NCBI RefSeq assembly: GCF_902705875.1
Contig: NZ_CACSIK010000001.1
Coordinates: forward strand, 1 to 64,000
Source of the DNA: Zhongshania aliphaticivorans
GTDB lineage: Bacteria > Pseudomonadota > Gammaproteobacteria > Pseudomonadales > Spongiibacteraceae
Reading direction: 5' to 3'
DNA length: 64,000 bases
The position numbers and the translations under genes are program-made. Positions 1-8,868 of this stretch are shown piece after piece. Under the pieces are notes generated by a model. That model saw nothing but the letters and a program-made list of their open reading frames with translations, made no database searches and had not been told where the DNA came from. How positions within the stretch are numbered: position 1 is the first letter of the stretch; every line of letters begins with the position of its first letter.

Positions 1-341
1 CAGTACTACAGGCGCTGTATGTGGCCAAACAACGGCTCATCCGATTTGTACTACTTAAGACACTGGCAAGGAAAAGAGCGAAAGCTAAATTGCCGGCGTT
101 TATGGCCTTGATTGAAGAGCTAGGGGCCAGCCCGCTACATAGCTTAGCTAGAACATTGCGATCATGGTTACAGCCGATTGTGGCCATGTGGCGATTCACT
201 AAGAGCAATGGTATTACAGAGGGCTTTCACAACAAGATGGAAATGATGTCGCGTCGAGCGTATGGTTTTAGAAACTTTGAGAATTATCGATTACGAGTGC
301 TGGCCCATTGTGGATGGGACGGTATTATAAACAGGGTTTGA
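1..341 (+). CDS. ISL3-family transposase, C-terminal part (starts before window)
   Basis: The reading frame is open from base 3 with no start in the family-typical place, so the gene begins upstream of the window. The C-terminal motif (SNGITEGFHNKMEMMSRRAYG, then FRNFENYRLRVL) is the conserved end of the DDE transposase of ISL3 elements, containing the catalytic-region glutamate of TEGFHNK. The protein cuts and rejoins the element ends. Whether the copy is intact cannot be judged; the visible part has no frameshift or stop. Confidence 0.8.
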   Translation, partial: VLQALYVAKQRLIRFVLLKTLARKRAKAKLPAFMALIEELGASPLHSLARTLRSWLQPIVAMWRFTKSNGITEGFHNKMEMMSRRAYGFRNFENYRLRVLAHCGWDGIINRV

Positions 342-373
342 TGAATGCTATCCCCCGTTAATGTTGTAGAGCC
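1..373 (+). mobile_element. 3' end of an ISL3-family insertion sequence
   Basis: The window opens inside a transposase gene whose C-terminal part is characteristic of ISL3 elements. Beyond its stop codon, bases 348-373 read outward to GTAGAGCC; on the other strand this begins GGCTCTAC, the kind of GGCTCT terminal inverted repeat seen on ISL3 elements. The left end lies outside the window, so the inverted repeat and the 8-bp target duplication cannot be tested. The element ends 24 bp from the 3' end of tRNA-Phe. Confidence 0.6.
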
Positions 374-396
374 GTTGATTTTATGAGTAAAAATGA

Positions 397-472
397 TGGT
401 GCCCAGAGACGGAATCGAACCGCCGACACGAGGATTTTCAATCCTCTGCTCTACCGACTGAGCTATCTGGGC
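397..472 (-). tRNA. tRNA-Phe (GAA)
   Basis: Reverse strand folds as a full cloverleaf of 76 nt. The acceptor arm GCCCAGA (466-472) pairs with TCTGGGC (401-407), the discriminator is A, and CCA is encoded (397-399). The anticodon loop has GAA between the stem arms GGATT and AATCC, and the T arm carries GGTTCGATTCC. It is an intact gene lying directly downstream of the ISL3 end. Confidence 0.96.
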
Positions 473-556
473 CTATTTTGAGGGCTTTGGCTGCCTCTCA
501 GAAGGCGCGTATTAAACCTGTTCCGAAACAGCGAGTCAAGCCCTCTTAAGACAGAC

Positions 557-829
557 TTATTCGCTAGGGGGTACGTAACCCTCTGCTTTTTCGTAGTCTT
601 CGCCGGATAGAAACTTGTCCATCTCTTGTTGAAGGAATTTCCTTGATGCGGGTTCCATCATGCTGAGGTGTTTTTCGTTAATAAGCATGGTTTGGTGGGT
701 ATGCCATTCTTCCCATGCTTTTTTGGATACATTTTCGAAGATGTCTTGGCCTTTAGGGCCGGGGTAGGGGGCTTTTTCTAGGCCTTCTAGTTCTTGTTGG
801 TATTTCTTGCAGAAAACGGTGCGGGTCAT
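557..829 (-). CDS. yggX: YggX family probable Fe(2+)-trafficking protein
   Basis: The 90-residue product has the usual length of YggX and its hallmarks: [10 protein letters not shown] with the conserved Cys7 at the N terminus, PYPGPKGQ, then the [16 protein letters not shown] block and a C-terminal GYVPP. YggX proteins are cytosolic and protect Fe-S proteins such as MutY from oxidative damage. It follows mutY with a 2-bp gap on the same strand, the conserved mutY-yggX operon, which fits protection of the MutY cluster. Confidence 0.95.
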   Translation of the reverse strand: MTRTVFCKKYQQELEGLEKAPYPGPKGQDIFENVSKKAWEEWHTHQTMLINEKHLSMMEPASRKFLQQEMDKFLSGEDYEKAEGYVPPSE

Positions 830-831
830 GA

Positions 832-1908
832 TTAGGCTTCTCTTAGTAAGTCTGCGCTAAATACGGCGTCGAGTAGTTTTTTCACTGGTGCGGCGAGGCC
901 GACGTGTTGTTCAGGGTGTCCCTTATACCAAAGCTGCTGCTTGGCTTCCATGACCGTATTAAAATCGCGATCAAGACGAACGTGGATAGGTGTGATTTCT
1001 AGGTGAAAATGGCTGAAAGTGTGGCGCATGACTGGCCACTGTTGTCTGGTGGTATTGGCAATGCAATTTTTGTCTAGGTAGTGATCTAATTCGTCGCTAG
1101 TTGCAGATTCCGGAAAACTCCATAAGCCGCCCCATATACCACTGGCTGGGCGCTGTTCTAGCAAAACTTCGCCTTGCTTATTTTCAATGATGAGCATGAA
1201 AACTTGTCGAGTGGGAATGGCCTTCTTGGGTTTTTTGCTCGGATAAAGAGTTTGAGTGCCGGCAGCGAAGCTAGTGCAATTGTTCTGCACTGGGCACTGA
1301 CTGCACTGGGGTTTTCTGCGAGTGCAAAGTGTGGCGCCAAGATCCATGATTGCTTGGGTGTAGTCAGCAACTCTGTGCTCTGGAGTAAGTTCTTCGGCGA
1401 GCTCCCAGAGCTGGTTTTCTACGTGCTTTATTCCAGGCCAACCTTCAATGGCAGCATAGCGTGTTAGTACTCGCTTAACATTGCCGTCGAGGATGGGTGC
1501 GCGGCCATGGCAGGCAATGGAGAAAATTGCTGCTGCAGTGGAGCGGCCGACACCGGGTAGTTGCTGAAGCAGTTGGTGGTCATGTGGAAACTCGCCATCA
1601 AACTTATCGCAAACTAGCTTTGCTGCTTTATGAAGATTTCGCGCGCGCGCGTAGTATCCCAGCCCAGTCCACAAGGCGAGTACTTGGTCTACGGGTGCCT
1701 CAGCCAGGCTTGTGACCGTGGGAAATTGGGCCATAAAGCGTTGATAGTAATCAATGACGGTGGTGACTTGGGTCTGCTGGAGCATAATTTCTGAAACCCA
1801 AACACGGTATGGGGTGATATTTTGCTGCCAAGGCAAGTCTTTGCGTCCGGCAATATCAAACCACGCGAGTAACTGTTGGCTGAATGCGGGGGAATCTGTG
1901 TCTATCAT
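832..1908 (-). CDS. mutY: Adenine DNA glycosylase MutY
   Basis: Removes adenine mispaired with 8-oxoguanine in base excision repair. The 358-residue protein has the catalytic Glu in [10 protein letters not shown] (about residue 40), the helix-hairpin-helix [12 protein letters not shown] (about 117-128), the catalytic Asp in [10 protein letters not shown] (about 140), and a [4Fe-4S] ligand set of the form C-x6-C-x2-C-x5-C (about 195-211). A NUDIX-like 8-oxoG recognition domain follows, including the conserved [12 protein letters not shown]. Its ATG overlaps the TGA of panM (ATGA), so the two are translationally coupled. Confidence 0.97.
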   Translation of the reverse strand: MIDTDSPAFSQQLLAWFDIAGRKDLPWQQNITPYRVWVSEIMLQQTQVTTVIDYYQRFMAQFPTVTSLAEAPVDQVLALWTGLGYYARARNLHKAAKLVCDKFDGEFPHDHQLLQQLPGVGRSTAAAIFSIACHGRAPILDGNVKRVLTRYAAIEGWPGIKHVENQLWELAEELTPEHRVADYTQAIMDLGATLCTRRKPQCSQCPVQNNCTSFAAGTQTLYPSKKPKKAIPTRQVFMLIIENKQGEVLLEQRPASGIWGGLWSFPESATSDELDHYLDKNCIANTTRQQWPVMRHTFSHFHLEITPIHVRLDRDFNTVMEAKQQLWYKGHPEQHVGLAAPVKKLLDAVFSADLLREA

Positions 1909-2303
1909 TTACTGCCGCGCTGCCAGCACCAAAGATTGTTGTTGGCTTGGAAGCCAAGTTCGGCAAATAAATTGATAAGCTCAGGTGCGTTGCGAAGATC
2001 GGCGGAAATGGAGCTTAAATTGTCAGGTAACTGTTTCATTGCCTGAATGATAAGCTGTCGCGCCACGCCGCGGCGGCGAGTGACTTCACGTACTGACAGG
2101 CGGGCTATTTGATAGTCGCCACCGTATATTGGCGTTAGGGTAAAGGCGGATAATAATCGGCCATTAAAGCGGCCGCCGTAGATAATTAATTTACCGGAAA
2201 CGGCGTTCGCAAGGAGTTTTTCACTGTCGTTGGGATACAGTATTTCTAGGTCAGCCGCATCTTGCGGTGCTGGCTGGGTAATTATTTCGGCATATACAGG
2301 CAT
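1905..2303 (-). CDS. panM: GNAT-like activator of aspartate decarboxylase maturation (PanM/PanZ)
   Basis: The 132-residue protein has a GNAT acetyl-CoA-binding fold. The acyl-CoA loop region reads [16 protein letters not shown], nearly identical to the signature of E. coli PanZ/PanM, which promotes self-cleavage of pro-PanD and so couples CoA level to beta-alanine and pantothenate synthesis. The match of the [10 protein letters not shown] segment is the main evidence; the remainder is more divergent. No panD is in the window. First gene of a panM-mutY-yggX unit divergent from hisB. Confidence 0.75.
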   Translation of the reverse strand: MPVYAEIITQPAPQDAADLEILYPNDSEKLLANAVSGKLIIYGGRFNGRLLSAFTLTPIYGGDYQIARLSVREVTRRRGVARQLIIQAMKQLPDNLSSISADLRNAPELINLFAELGFQANNNLWCWQRGSK

Positions 2304-2344
2304 TTATGACGCTTCTGCTTGGTGTAATACGAGTCGGGATTTTT

Positions 2345-2350
2345 TATAAT
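2345..2350 (+). promoter_or_regulatory. Probable -10 element of the hisBHAF promoter
   Basis: A perfect TATAAT lies 35 bp before the hisB start. The best -35-like hexamer (TTGGTG, 2319-2324) is 20 bp upstream, longer than the usual 16-18, so only the -10 element is claimed. The same short interval must hold the divergent promoter of panM. Confidence 0.4.
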
Positions 2351-2384
2351 ACGCTATTGTAAGCAAATAACCGATGAGGCGTCG

Positions 2385-2978
2385 ATGAACGAGCGCAAAG
2401 CTACGATCAGCCGTAACACCCTAGAAACTCAAATTACTGTGACTGTGAACCTTGATGGTACGGGATCGTCTCACTTTGAAACAGGGGTTCCATTCCTTGA
2501 TCATATGATGGATCAGATTGCTCGTCACGGCCTTATTGATTTGGACGTGCACGCCAAGGGCGATTTACATATTGATGACCACCACACCGTAGAAGATATT
2601 GGTATTACTATGGGGCAGGCCTTTGCGGAGGCTGTCGGTGATAAAAAAGGCATTACTCGCTACGGTCACGCCTATGTGCCCTTAGATGAAGCTTTGTCGC
2701 GGGTGGTTATCGACTTTTCTGGCCGCGCGGGGCTTGAGTATCACGTGCCATATACGCGCGGCAGCGTGGGCGGTTTTGATGTAGACCTATTCTCTGAGTT
2801 TTTCCACGGCTTTGTAAACCATGCCAAGGTCACATTACATATCGACAATTTGCGTGGTAAAAACACACACCACCAAGCCGAGACGGTGTTTAAGGCATTT
2901 GGCAGGGCGCTTCGTATGGCGTTACAAGCAGATGAGCGTATGTCCGGTATCACGCCTTCTACAAAAGGCAGTCTTTAG
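2385..2978 (+). CDS. hisB: Imidazoleglycerol-phosphate dehydratase
   Basis: Dehydrates imidazole glycerol phosphate to imidazole acetol phosphate in histidine synthesis. At 197 residues it is the monofunctional form without the phosphatase domain of enteric HisB. Manganese-binding histidine motifs are visible: [13 protein letters not shown] (about 37-50), DDHHTVED (about 62-69), and the second repeat [14 protein letters not shown] with [10 protein letters not shown]. First gene of the hisBHAF cluster; hisH starts 11 bp after its stop. Confidence 0.97.
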   Translation: MNERKATISRNTLETQITVTVNLDGTGSSHFETGVPFLDHMMDQIARHGLIDLDVHAKGDLHIDDHHTVEDIGITMGQAFAEAVGDKKGITRYGHAYVPLDEALSRVVIDFSGRAGLEYHVPYTRGSVGGFDVDLFSEFFHGFVNHAKVTLHIDNLRGKNTHHQAETVFKAFGRALRMALQADERMSGITPSTKGSL

Positions 2979-2989
2979 GATTTAGTTGT

Positions 2990-3658
2990 ATGAGTTCTTC
3001 TTCCGTTGCCGTCATCGATTACGGCATGGGTAATTTACACTCGGTTGCCAGTGCACTTGAGAAAGTGGGTGACGGCGTCAATGTGATCGTAACCGATAGC
3101 CCTGAAGCTATTTTGGCTGCTGATCGGGTCATTTTCCCTGGAGTTGGTGCTATTAGAGACTGCATGGCTGAGTTAAAAGCCCGTGGTCTCGATGAGGTGA
3201 TACAGGAAGTGGCGGCGCAAAAGCCCCTGCTGGGTATTTGCCTTGGAATGCAGGCATTGCTGGAGAATAGCGAGGAAAACGGCGGGGTCGAGTGTCTGGA
3301 TATTTTGCCTGGGTCGGTCAAATTTTTTGGTGCGGATCTGCGTGACAGTAAGGGTGCCAGATTAAAAGTCCCTCATATGGGGTGGAATAATGTTGCCCAT
3401 ACGCAGGAACACCCGCTGTGGGACGGTATTGACGACGCTAGCCGGTTTTATTTTGTGCACAGCTATTATGTGGATGCGCCGGATTTTGTTGCAGGTACTG
3501 CCGAATATGGTGTTCAAGTACATGCCGCTTTGGCCTGTGAAAATGTCTTCGCTGTGCAGTTTCACCCAGAAAAAAGTGGTGATGCTGGCTTGCGTTTGCT
3601 CAGTAATTTCTTGAAGTGGGATCGCCCAAGCGCGAATTTTTACCCTGTTTCTAACTAG
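2990..3658 (+). CDS. hisH: Imidazole glycerol phosphate synthase, glutamine amidotransferase subunit
   Basis: Class I glutaminase that passes ammonia to HisF. The 222-residue protein shows [11 protein letters not shown] at the N terminus, oxyanion P-G-V-G, the nucleophile Cys in GICLGMQ (about residue 84), and the His-Glu pair in QFHPEKSG near the C terminus. An AGGA sequence overlapping the hisB stop serves as ribosome binding site for the ATG at 2990. Confidence 0.97.
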   Translation: MSSSSVAVIDYGMGNLHSVASALEKVGDGVNVIVTDSPEAILAADRVIFPGVGAIRDCMAELKARGLDEVIQEVAAQKPLLGICLGMQALLENSEENGGVECLDILPGSVKFFGADLRDSKGARLKVPHMGWNNVAHTQEHPLWDGIDDASRFYFVHSYYVDAPDFVAGTAEYGVQVHAALACENVFAVQFHPEKSGDAGLRLLSNFLKWDRPSANFYPVSN

Positions 3659-3693
3659 TTTAATTATCGGATTTTTATCCTTAGGTTTGAGTT

Positions 3694-4428
3694 ATGTTGA
3701 TTATCCCCGCGATAGATTTAAAAGACGGGCAATGTGTGCGTCTGCGTCAGGGTGAGATGGGCGAATCTACGGTGTATGGCAATGACCCCGTAGAAATGGC
3801 TGAGCGCTGGGTAAGCGCAGGTGGTCGTCGCTTACATTTAGTTGATTTAAATGGCGCTTTTGAAGGTAAGCCGGTTAATGGTGAGGCGGTCACCGCGATT
3901 GCCAAAGCTTACCCTGATCTGCCCATTCAAATTGGTGGCGGCATTCGCTCGTTAGATACTATTGAGCAGTATTTAGATGCTGGCGTGAATTACGTCATTA
4001 TTGGCACAAAGGCGGTAAAAGAGCCTAAATTTGTTGCCGAAGCATGCAAGGCATTTCCAGGTTCGGTCATTGTGGGTTTAGACGCCAAAGATGGTTTGGT
4101 AGCCACAGATGGCTGGGCCGAAGTGTCTACCCTTCTTGCAACGGAATTGGCAAAGCGTTTTGAGCAAGATGGCGTTAGCTCTATTGTTTATACCGATATT
4201 AGCCGTGATGGCATGATGCAGGGTGTGAACGTGGATGCAACCGTTGCGATGGCGAAGGCCTCTGGCTTACCCGTGATTGCCTCTGGCGGAGTGACAAATA
4301 TGGATGATATTCGCGCTCTGCAAGCGGTTGCTGAGGCTGGTATTTTGGGCGCAATTACAGGTCGCGCTATTTACGAAGGCGAGCTAGATTTAGCTGAAGC
4401 GCAGCGTTATTGCGACCAACAGAAGTAA
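3694..4428 (+). CDS. hisA: Phosphoribosylformimino-5-aminoimidazole carboxamide ribotide isomerase
   Basis: TIM-barrel isomerase of histidine synthesis. The catalytic Asp8 is in IPAIDLKDG and the second Asp in YTDISRDGM; the two phosphate-binding loops read IGGGIRS and ASGGVTN. Length (244 residues) is normal. It sits between hisH and hisF, which starts 12 bp after its stop. Confidence 0.97.
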   Translation: MLIIPAIDLKDGQCVRLRQGEMGESTVYGNDPVEMAERWVSAGGRRLHLVDLNGAFEGKPVNGEAVTAIAKAYPDLPIQIGGGIRSLDTIEQYLDAGVNYVIIGTKAVKEPKFVAEACKAFPGSVIVGLDAKDGLVATDGWAEVSTLLATELAKRFEQDGVSSIVYTDISRDGMMQGVNVDATVAMAKASGLPVIASGGVTNMDDIRALQAVAEAGILGAITGRAIYEGELDLAEAQRYCDQQK

Positions 4429-4440
4429 AGGATTTATTCT

Positions 4441-5217
4441 ATGGCTTTGGCTAAACGTATTATTCCTTGCTTAGATGTGGATAAAGGGCGCGTGGTAAAG
4501 GGCGTCAATTTTGTGGGTATTCGTGACGCCGGTGATCCTGTCGAAGTAGCCAAACGCTACAATGAGCAGGGTGCGGACGAAATCACCTTTTTGGATATTA
4601 CCGCCACCCACGAAGGGCGCGAAACCACCGTACACATTGTTGAGCAAATTGCCGCTGAAGTGTTTATTCCACTGACAGTTGGAGGCGGCATTCGCGAGAT
4701 AAAAGACATTCGCGCCATGCTAAACGCAGGTGCCGATAAGGTATGTATTAATTCGGCTGCCATTCAGCGGCCAGAATTTGTTAGCGAAGCGGCAGATCGC
4801 TTTGGTTCGCAGTGCATCGTGATTGCTATTGATGCCAAGCGTGTTGCCGATGAAGCTGATGGCCGTCCCCGCTGGGAAATTTTCACCCATGGCGGTCGTA
4901 AGCCAACCGGCATTAATGCCGTTGAGTGGGCCGTTAAAATGGTGGCTAATGGCGCGGGTGAAGTACTGCTTACCAGTATGGATGGTGACGGCACTAAAGC
5001 TGGTTATGACCTAGCGTTAACTCGGGCAATTTCAGAGGCGGTGCCTGTGCCGGTGATTGCGTCTGGAGGGGTGGGGAATCTCGATCATCTAGTAGCGGGA
5101 ATTGAAGAAGGCTTGGCTGACGCCGTGTTGGCGGCCAGTATTTTTCATTTCGCTGAATATACTGTTCCAGAGGCCAAAGCCTATATGGCTGGGCGAGGCA
5201 TTGAAGTTCGCTTATAA
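4441..5217 (+). CDS. hisF: Imidazole glycerol phosphate synthase, cyclase subunit
   Basis: TIM-barrel cyclase that joins PRFAR and HisH-derived ammonia to give imidazole glycerol phosphate and AICAR. Catalytic aspartates are visible in IPCLDVDKG (Asp11) and VIAIDAK (about 130); phosphate loops GGGIRE and ASGGVGN are present. At 258 residues it is full length. Last gene of the cluster, followed by a terminator about 70 bp downstream. Confidence 0.97.
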   Translation: MALAKRIIPCLDVDKGRVVKGVNFVGIRDAGDPVEVAKRYNEQGADEITFLDITATHEGRETTVHIVEQIAAEVFIPLTVGGGIREIKDIRAMLNAGADKVCINSAAIQRPEFVSEAADRFGSQCIVIAIDAKRVADEADGRPRWEIFTHGGRKPTGINAVEWAVKMVANGAGEVLLTSMDGDGTKAGYDLALTRAISEAVPVPVIASGGVGNLDHLVAGIEEGLADAVLAASIFHFAEYTVPEAKAYMAGRGIEVRL

Positions 5218-5286
5218 ACTTTTGATGCCTCACAACACGGGAAGTTGAATTAGGTCCATTAGGCCGCGAAACATTCTCCAATCGCT

Positions 5287-5319
5287 AACGGGTTTCTCGA
5301 AAGGGAAGCCCGTTTTTTT
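5287..5319 (+). terminator. Rho-independent terminator of hisBHAF
   Basis: Outer arms AACGGG and CCCGTT, extended inward by TT/AA pairs around an imperfect position, are followed by a run of seven T. It lies about 70 bp after hisF with no gene between. Confidence 0.8.
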
Positions 5320-5483
5320 GCAGCAGCTTAAGGCTATAAACTGCCTTCTAAAACAATCGGATAGCTCCTTTGTGTGGTGAAAGAAGTATTTTCATTTTAG
5401 GGTTGGACTGCATGTATTTAAGTTCTTAATTGAGGTAAACGGGGTTACTTGGAATCGACAATATTTGGGTGTCGAATATGAAT

Positions 5484-5534
5484 TTGGCAAATTACTAATC
5501 GCAGGGCTATAATCAGTCTATATTTAGACTGATT
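5484..5534 (+). promoter_or_regulatory. Promoter and operator of the toxin-antitoxin pair
   Basis: A good sigma-70 promoter is visible: TTGGCA (5484-5489), an 18-bp spacer, then TATAAT (5508-5513). Overlapping the -10 is a perfect 10-bp inverted repeat, AATCAGTCTA (5511-5520) and TAGACTGATT (5525-5534), with a 4-nt spacer. The placement fits autorepression by the antitoxin or toxin-antitoxin complex, as known for Phd/YefM modules. The rest of the 5218-5483 interval holds only the his terminator. Confidence 0.75.
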
Positions 5535-5545
5535 TGGCGGCGACC

Positions 5546-5770
5546 ATGAATATACAGACAGTTTCTTACCTTAAAGCTAATGCTAACAGCCTTTCTTTGG
5601 ATACGCCTCTTCACGTTACACAGAATGGTAAGGAGGTCTATGTTATTCAAGATGCTGTGGCTTACCGTGAGCAACAAGAAACCTTAGCGTTGCTGAAACT
5701 GATAAACCTTTCTGAGCGCAGCTTGAATCAGAAGGGTTCTCTCTCTCTGGATGAGGCGTTTGATGTCTAA
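5546..5770 (+). CDS. Phd/YefM-family antitoxin
   Basis: The 74-residue product starts MNIQTVSYLKANA and contains the HVTQNGKEVYVIQDAVAY beta-strand block of Phd/YefM DNA-binding antitoxins, with an acidic, probably disordered C terminus that would wrap the toxin. I chose the ATG at 5546 over a TTG four codons upstream because the family start fits MNIQ and the TTG lies at the edge of the operator. The toxin start lies inside its last codons, an 8-bp overlap. Confidence 0.85.
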   Translation: MNIQTVSYLKANANSLSLDTPLHVTQNGKEVYVIQDAVAYREQQETLALLKLINLSERSLNQKGSLSLDEAFDV

Positions 5771-6107
5771 GGCCTTCAAGGTTATTGCCACGCCCACCTT
5801 TAAAATAACATTGCAAAAATTGTGTGCTTTTTTAAATTCCAAATACGGGGCAGAGGTTGCCACTGCCGCTCGCGATTTGATTAAGCTCAAGGTTGCAGCC
5901 TTAAGTCGCAATCCGTATTCAGGGCCAGTTAGTGAGCGGCTTTCTGTGCTCGGGTTTAATGATTATCGACAATTACTCATAGATCAGCACAGCCTGGTTT
6001 ATTATCGTGTAGATAATGAGGAGAATAGGGTTGTTCTTGTGGTGGTTATGGATAGCCGTCAAAGTGTCGCGCAACTGCTCTATGAGACAACAATAAAACT
6101 AGACTGA
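5763..6107 (+). CDS. RelE/ParE-superfamily toxin
   Basis: A 114-residue basic protein with the RelE/ParE pattern: N-terminal helices (LQKLCAFLNSKYG and RDLIKLKVAALSRNPYSG), then the beta-sheet core with the conserved arginine in DYRQLLIDQHSLVYYRVD, and VVVMDSRQS near the end. Whether it acts on ribosome-bound mRNA or on gyrase cannot be told from sequence; the long second helix leans to ParE. ATG at 5763 gives an 8-bp overlap with the antitoxin gene, and a weaker ATG lies four codons upstream. Confidence 0.85.
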   Translation: MSKAFKVIATPTFKITLQKLCAFLNSKYGAEVATAARDLIKLKVAALSRNPYSGPVSERLSVLGFNDYRQLLIDQHSLVYYRVDNEENRVVLVVVMDSRQSVAQLLYETTIKLD

Positions 6108-6290
6108 ATCCGATTTAAGAAAGCGCTGTATCAATGGGGGTAGTGCCATTGAAGCAGTTGCCATGATATTTTGCTTAGCGAGTGCATGCCGGTTTTGTGA
6201 CAGTTGATGCCTCTCAAGCCAAGGCTTCCTAAGAAGCACCGACTTACTGTTAATACTAGCCTTTTTGACCCTTTAATGTATGGCCAGAGT

Positions 6291-7637
6291 TTATGGCGTG
6301 TTGATGTCGGAAGAGGCCGTTTTTGGCATAGACATAATGTACATGCCTTTTAGTAAATTGAGAGCCTCATAGACTTGGTTATCGTCGGCGGCTAATCCTT
6401 CCCGTTGACCTTTTTCAGCTTTGCGACTAACGCTGGTGCTTTCTTGGCCATCGCCGCTACCAAGGTGACCGGCTAAATCGGCTTCAGTTATTTCTATGCC
6501 TGGCGCTAATGTTTCAATTCGTGCACGTTCAACAATAATATCGGGCTCTATACCTTGAGCTTGAATTGAGCGGCCACTGGGTGTGAAGTAGCGGGCGGTG
6601 GTAAGTTTGATGGCGCTTTCTTCTGATAGCGGCAGCACTGTTTGTACCGAGCCTTTACCGAAACTCCGTGTGCCAATAATAACCGCGCGGCGGTGATCTT
6701 GCAGGGCGCCAGCCACAATCTCTGACGCAGAGGCTGAGCCGCCATTAATTAAGACAACCAGAGGCGTACTGTTAGCCGGTTTACTGTCATTGGCCATAAA
6801 GCGGCTATAGGCGTTGGGGAGTCTTCCCTGGGTGTAAACAATAAGCCCCTCATCAATAAACTCATTGACGACGTGAACTGATGCTTGCAACAAGCCGCCG
6901 GGATTATTGCGCAAATCTAAAATTAAGCCCTGTAATTCTTTGCGGCCGGCATTGAGTTTTGCGAGTTCTTTTTGGAGATCTTCACCTGTGCGACTTTGAA
7001 ATTGGGAAATACGAATATAGCCGTAGCCCGGTTCTAGTAATTCGCCGCGTACGCTGGCGACGGTAATAACATCACGTTTGAGTGGGACTTCAAACGGTGC
7101 GCTAACGCCATTACGAAGAATGGTTAAAATCGTTTTGCTGCCAGCGGGGCCTCGCATGAGGGTAACGGCTTCTTGCAGGTTGAGGCCTTTAATAGGCTTG
7201 TTGTCGATCTGTATGATGAGGTCGCCACTTTGAATACCGGCACGGTCTGCAGGGGTGTCGTCTATGGGAGAAACAACTTTAATAAAGCCATTCTCCATAC
7301 CGACCTCAATGCCAAGGCCGCCAAATTCGCCATTGGTATGGTTTTGGAGATCTTCAAAAGAGCTGGCGTCCAGATAGTCCGAATGCGGATCTAAGCCGCT
7401 GAGCATGCCCCGTATGGCGTTTTCCAGCAGTGTTTCGTCGTCTACTTCTTCAACGTAACTTTGGCGAATTTGGTTGAATACATCCGCGAAATTTCTTAAT
7501 GCTTGTAAGGGTAGTTCGCCCTGTGTAGCAGGCGTGAGCTCTTGCTCGGATGTTTCGACATCCGCGTATGCGCTTAACCCGCTGGTCAAAAGAATGACCA
7601 AGAGGCCGGAAAGGGTGTGGCGAACTATGTCTGGCAT
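6291..7637 (-). CDS. ctpA: C-terminal processing peptidase, S41 family
   Basis: Exported serine protease with a signal peptide (MPDIVRHTL, hydrophobic core, cut near SAYA-D). Domain order: N-terminal helices with VDDETLLENAIRGMLSGLDPHSDYLD, a PDZ domain (about 95-180), then the S41 core with the nucleophile Ser in NGGSASASE and the general-base Lys in SFGKGSVQ. I placed the start at 7637 because an upstream TTG would put ten polar residues before the signal peptide. It probably trims periplasmic or cell-wall enzymes. Third in the gpmI-envC-ctpA run. Confidence 0.93.
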   Translation of the reverse strand: MPDIVRHTLSGLLVILLTSGLSAYADVETSEQELTPATQGELPLQALRNFADVFNQIRQSYVEEVDDETLLENAIRGMLSGLDPHSDYLDASSFEDLQNHTNGEFGGLGIEVGMENGFIKVVSPIDDTPADRAGIQSGDLIIQIDNKPIKGLNLQEAVTLMRGPAGSKTILTILRNGVSAPFEVPLKRDVITVASVRGELLEPGYGYIRISQFQSRTGEDLQKELAKLNAGRKELQGLILDLRNNPGGLLQASVHVVNEFIDEGLIVYTQGRLPNAYSRFMANDSKPANSTPLVVLINGGSASASEIVAGALQDHRRAVIIGTRSFGKGSVQTVLPLSEESAIKLTTARYFTPSGRSIQAQGIEPDIIVERARIETLAPGIEITEADLAGHLGSGDGQESTSVSRKAEKGQREGLAADDNQVYEALNLLKGMYIMSMPKTASSDINTP

Positions 7638-7715
7638 TGCATAAATTCCTAGAACGGCTTCAATCAATAGCTATTGTATCTTGCTTTATCGGTGATTACT
7701 CCGCCCCATTACTGG

Positions 7716-8855
7716 CTATTGGCACCAGCGATTAGGGTCGGTGGGGCGGCCTTTATAGCGAATCTCAAAGTAAAGCCCTGCTTGGCGCTGGCCACCGCTA
7801 TTTCCCACTGTAGCAACGGCTTCACCGCCTTTAACCCAGTCGCCCTCGGTACGGAGTAGGCTTTGGTTATGCGCGTACAAGCTTAAGTAACCACCACCGT
7901 GATCAACAATAATCAGTAAACCTGCACCGCGTAACCAGTCGGCAAATACAACGCGACCATTGTGAATGGATATAACGGAGTCACCTTCGCTGCCCGCAAT
8001 TTGGATGCCCTGCCAAGTTACCGCACTGCCTTGTCTGGATGCGCCGTAGCGGTTAAGCAGTTTGCCCTTAACTGGCCAGGGCATTTTCCCACGCATAGCA
8101 TTAAAGGGTTTGTAACTTTCGGGGATCGCAATATTGGTAATTTCACGTTCAACCTCTTGTAGGACGCTTTCTAAGCTTTTGCGTTCCTTGTCGAGAGTGT
8201 TAAGTGAATGGTTTTTATTAAGCAGCGATTGATCAATACCGGCTAAGGCGTTGGCGCGCTGTTGCTTTTGTTGTACCAAGGTTTGCTGCTGAGATTGTAG
8301 TGTTGCGCTAGTTTCTGCCAGCGCTTGGGCCTCTGCCTTAATGGCAGGTTTCAATGTATCTAGTTCGGTGAGTGTGGCGCGGTATTTTGCCAGTTGCTCA
8401 CTGCGGGCGCGATTGAAGTAATCAAAATAGGTAAGCGTTCGACTGAGTTTTTCTGGCTGCTCCTGATTAAGCAGCATTTTTAATTGGCTTTCTTTACCTA
8501 GGGTGTAGGCATTGCGGACGTGTTCTGCAATGAGATTTTTTTGCTCTATTTGTTGCTTGCGAAGTTGCTGTTGGCGATTTTCTAATTCGCTAAGTTTGCG
8601 CTGTTGTTGATCGCGCTTGTTGCTGGTATCTCGAAGTTTGGCAGCTAAAACACCAATATCTTTTTCGATATTACGTAGGGCTTTGGCGGTATTACTGCGA
8701 TCGCCTTGTTGTTTGTTGATCGACTTTTTTAAAGAGCTGATTTTTTTATTGAGATCGTTCAGTTGGCGCTGGGTATTTTCGTTGTTGGCGCTTACTGCTG
8801 AACATGTCAGCAGTAAGGCCACAAAGAGAGTGCGAATATGTCTTGCGCGTGGCAC
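7716..8855 (-). CDS. envC: EnvC-like murein hydrolase activator
   Basis: Signal peptide (cut after about residue 23), long coiled coil (about 25-250) rich in Q, K, L and E, then a LytM/M23 domain (about 280-379). The LytM site is degenerate: the usual HxH near the end is LYFEIR, lacking the metal-binding histidine, as in E. coli EnvC. Such proteins do not cut peptidoglycan but activate amidases AmiA/B at the division septum through FtsEX. It begins 13 bp after gpmI, a neighbourhood conserved in gammaproteobacteria. Confidence 0.9.
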   Translation of the reverse strand: MPRARHIRTLFVALLLTCSAVSANNENTQRQLNDLNKKISSLKKSINKQQGDRSNTAKALRNIEKDIGVLAAKLRDTSNKRDQQQRKLSELENRQQQLRKQQIEQKNLIAEHVRNAYTLGKESQLKMLLNQEQPEKLSRTLTYFDYFNRARSEQLAKYRATLTELDTLKPAIKAEAQALAETSATLQSQQQTLVQQKQQRANALAGIDQSLLNKNHSLNTLDKERKSLESVLQEVEREITNIAIPESYKPFNAMRGKMPWPVKGKLLNRYGASRQGSAVTWQGIQIAGSEGDSVISIHNGRVVFADWLRGAGLLIIVDHGGGYLSLYAHNQSLLRTEGDWVKGGEAVATVGNSGGQRQAGLYFEIRYKGRPTDPNRWCQ

Positions 8856-8868
8856 CTTTTTAATAAAC

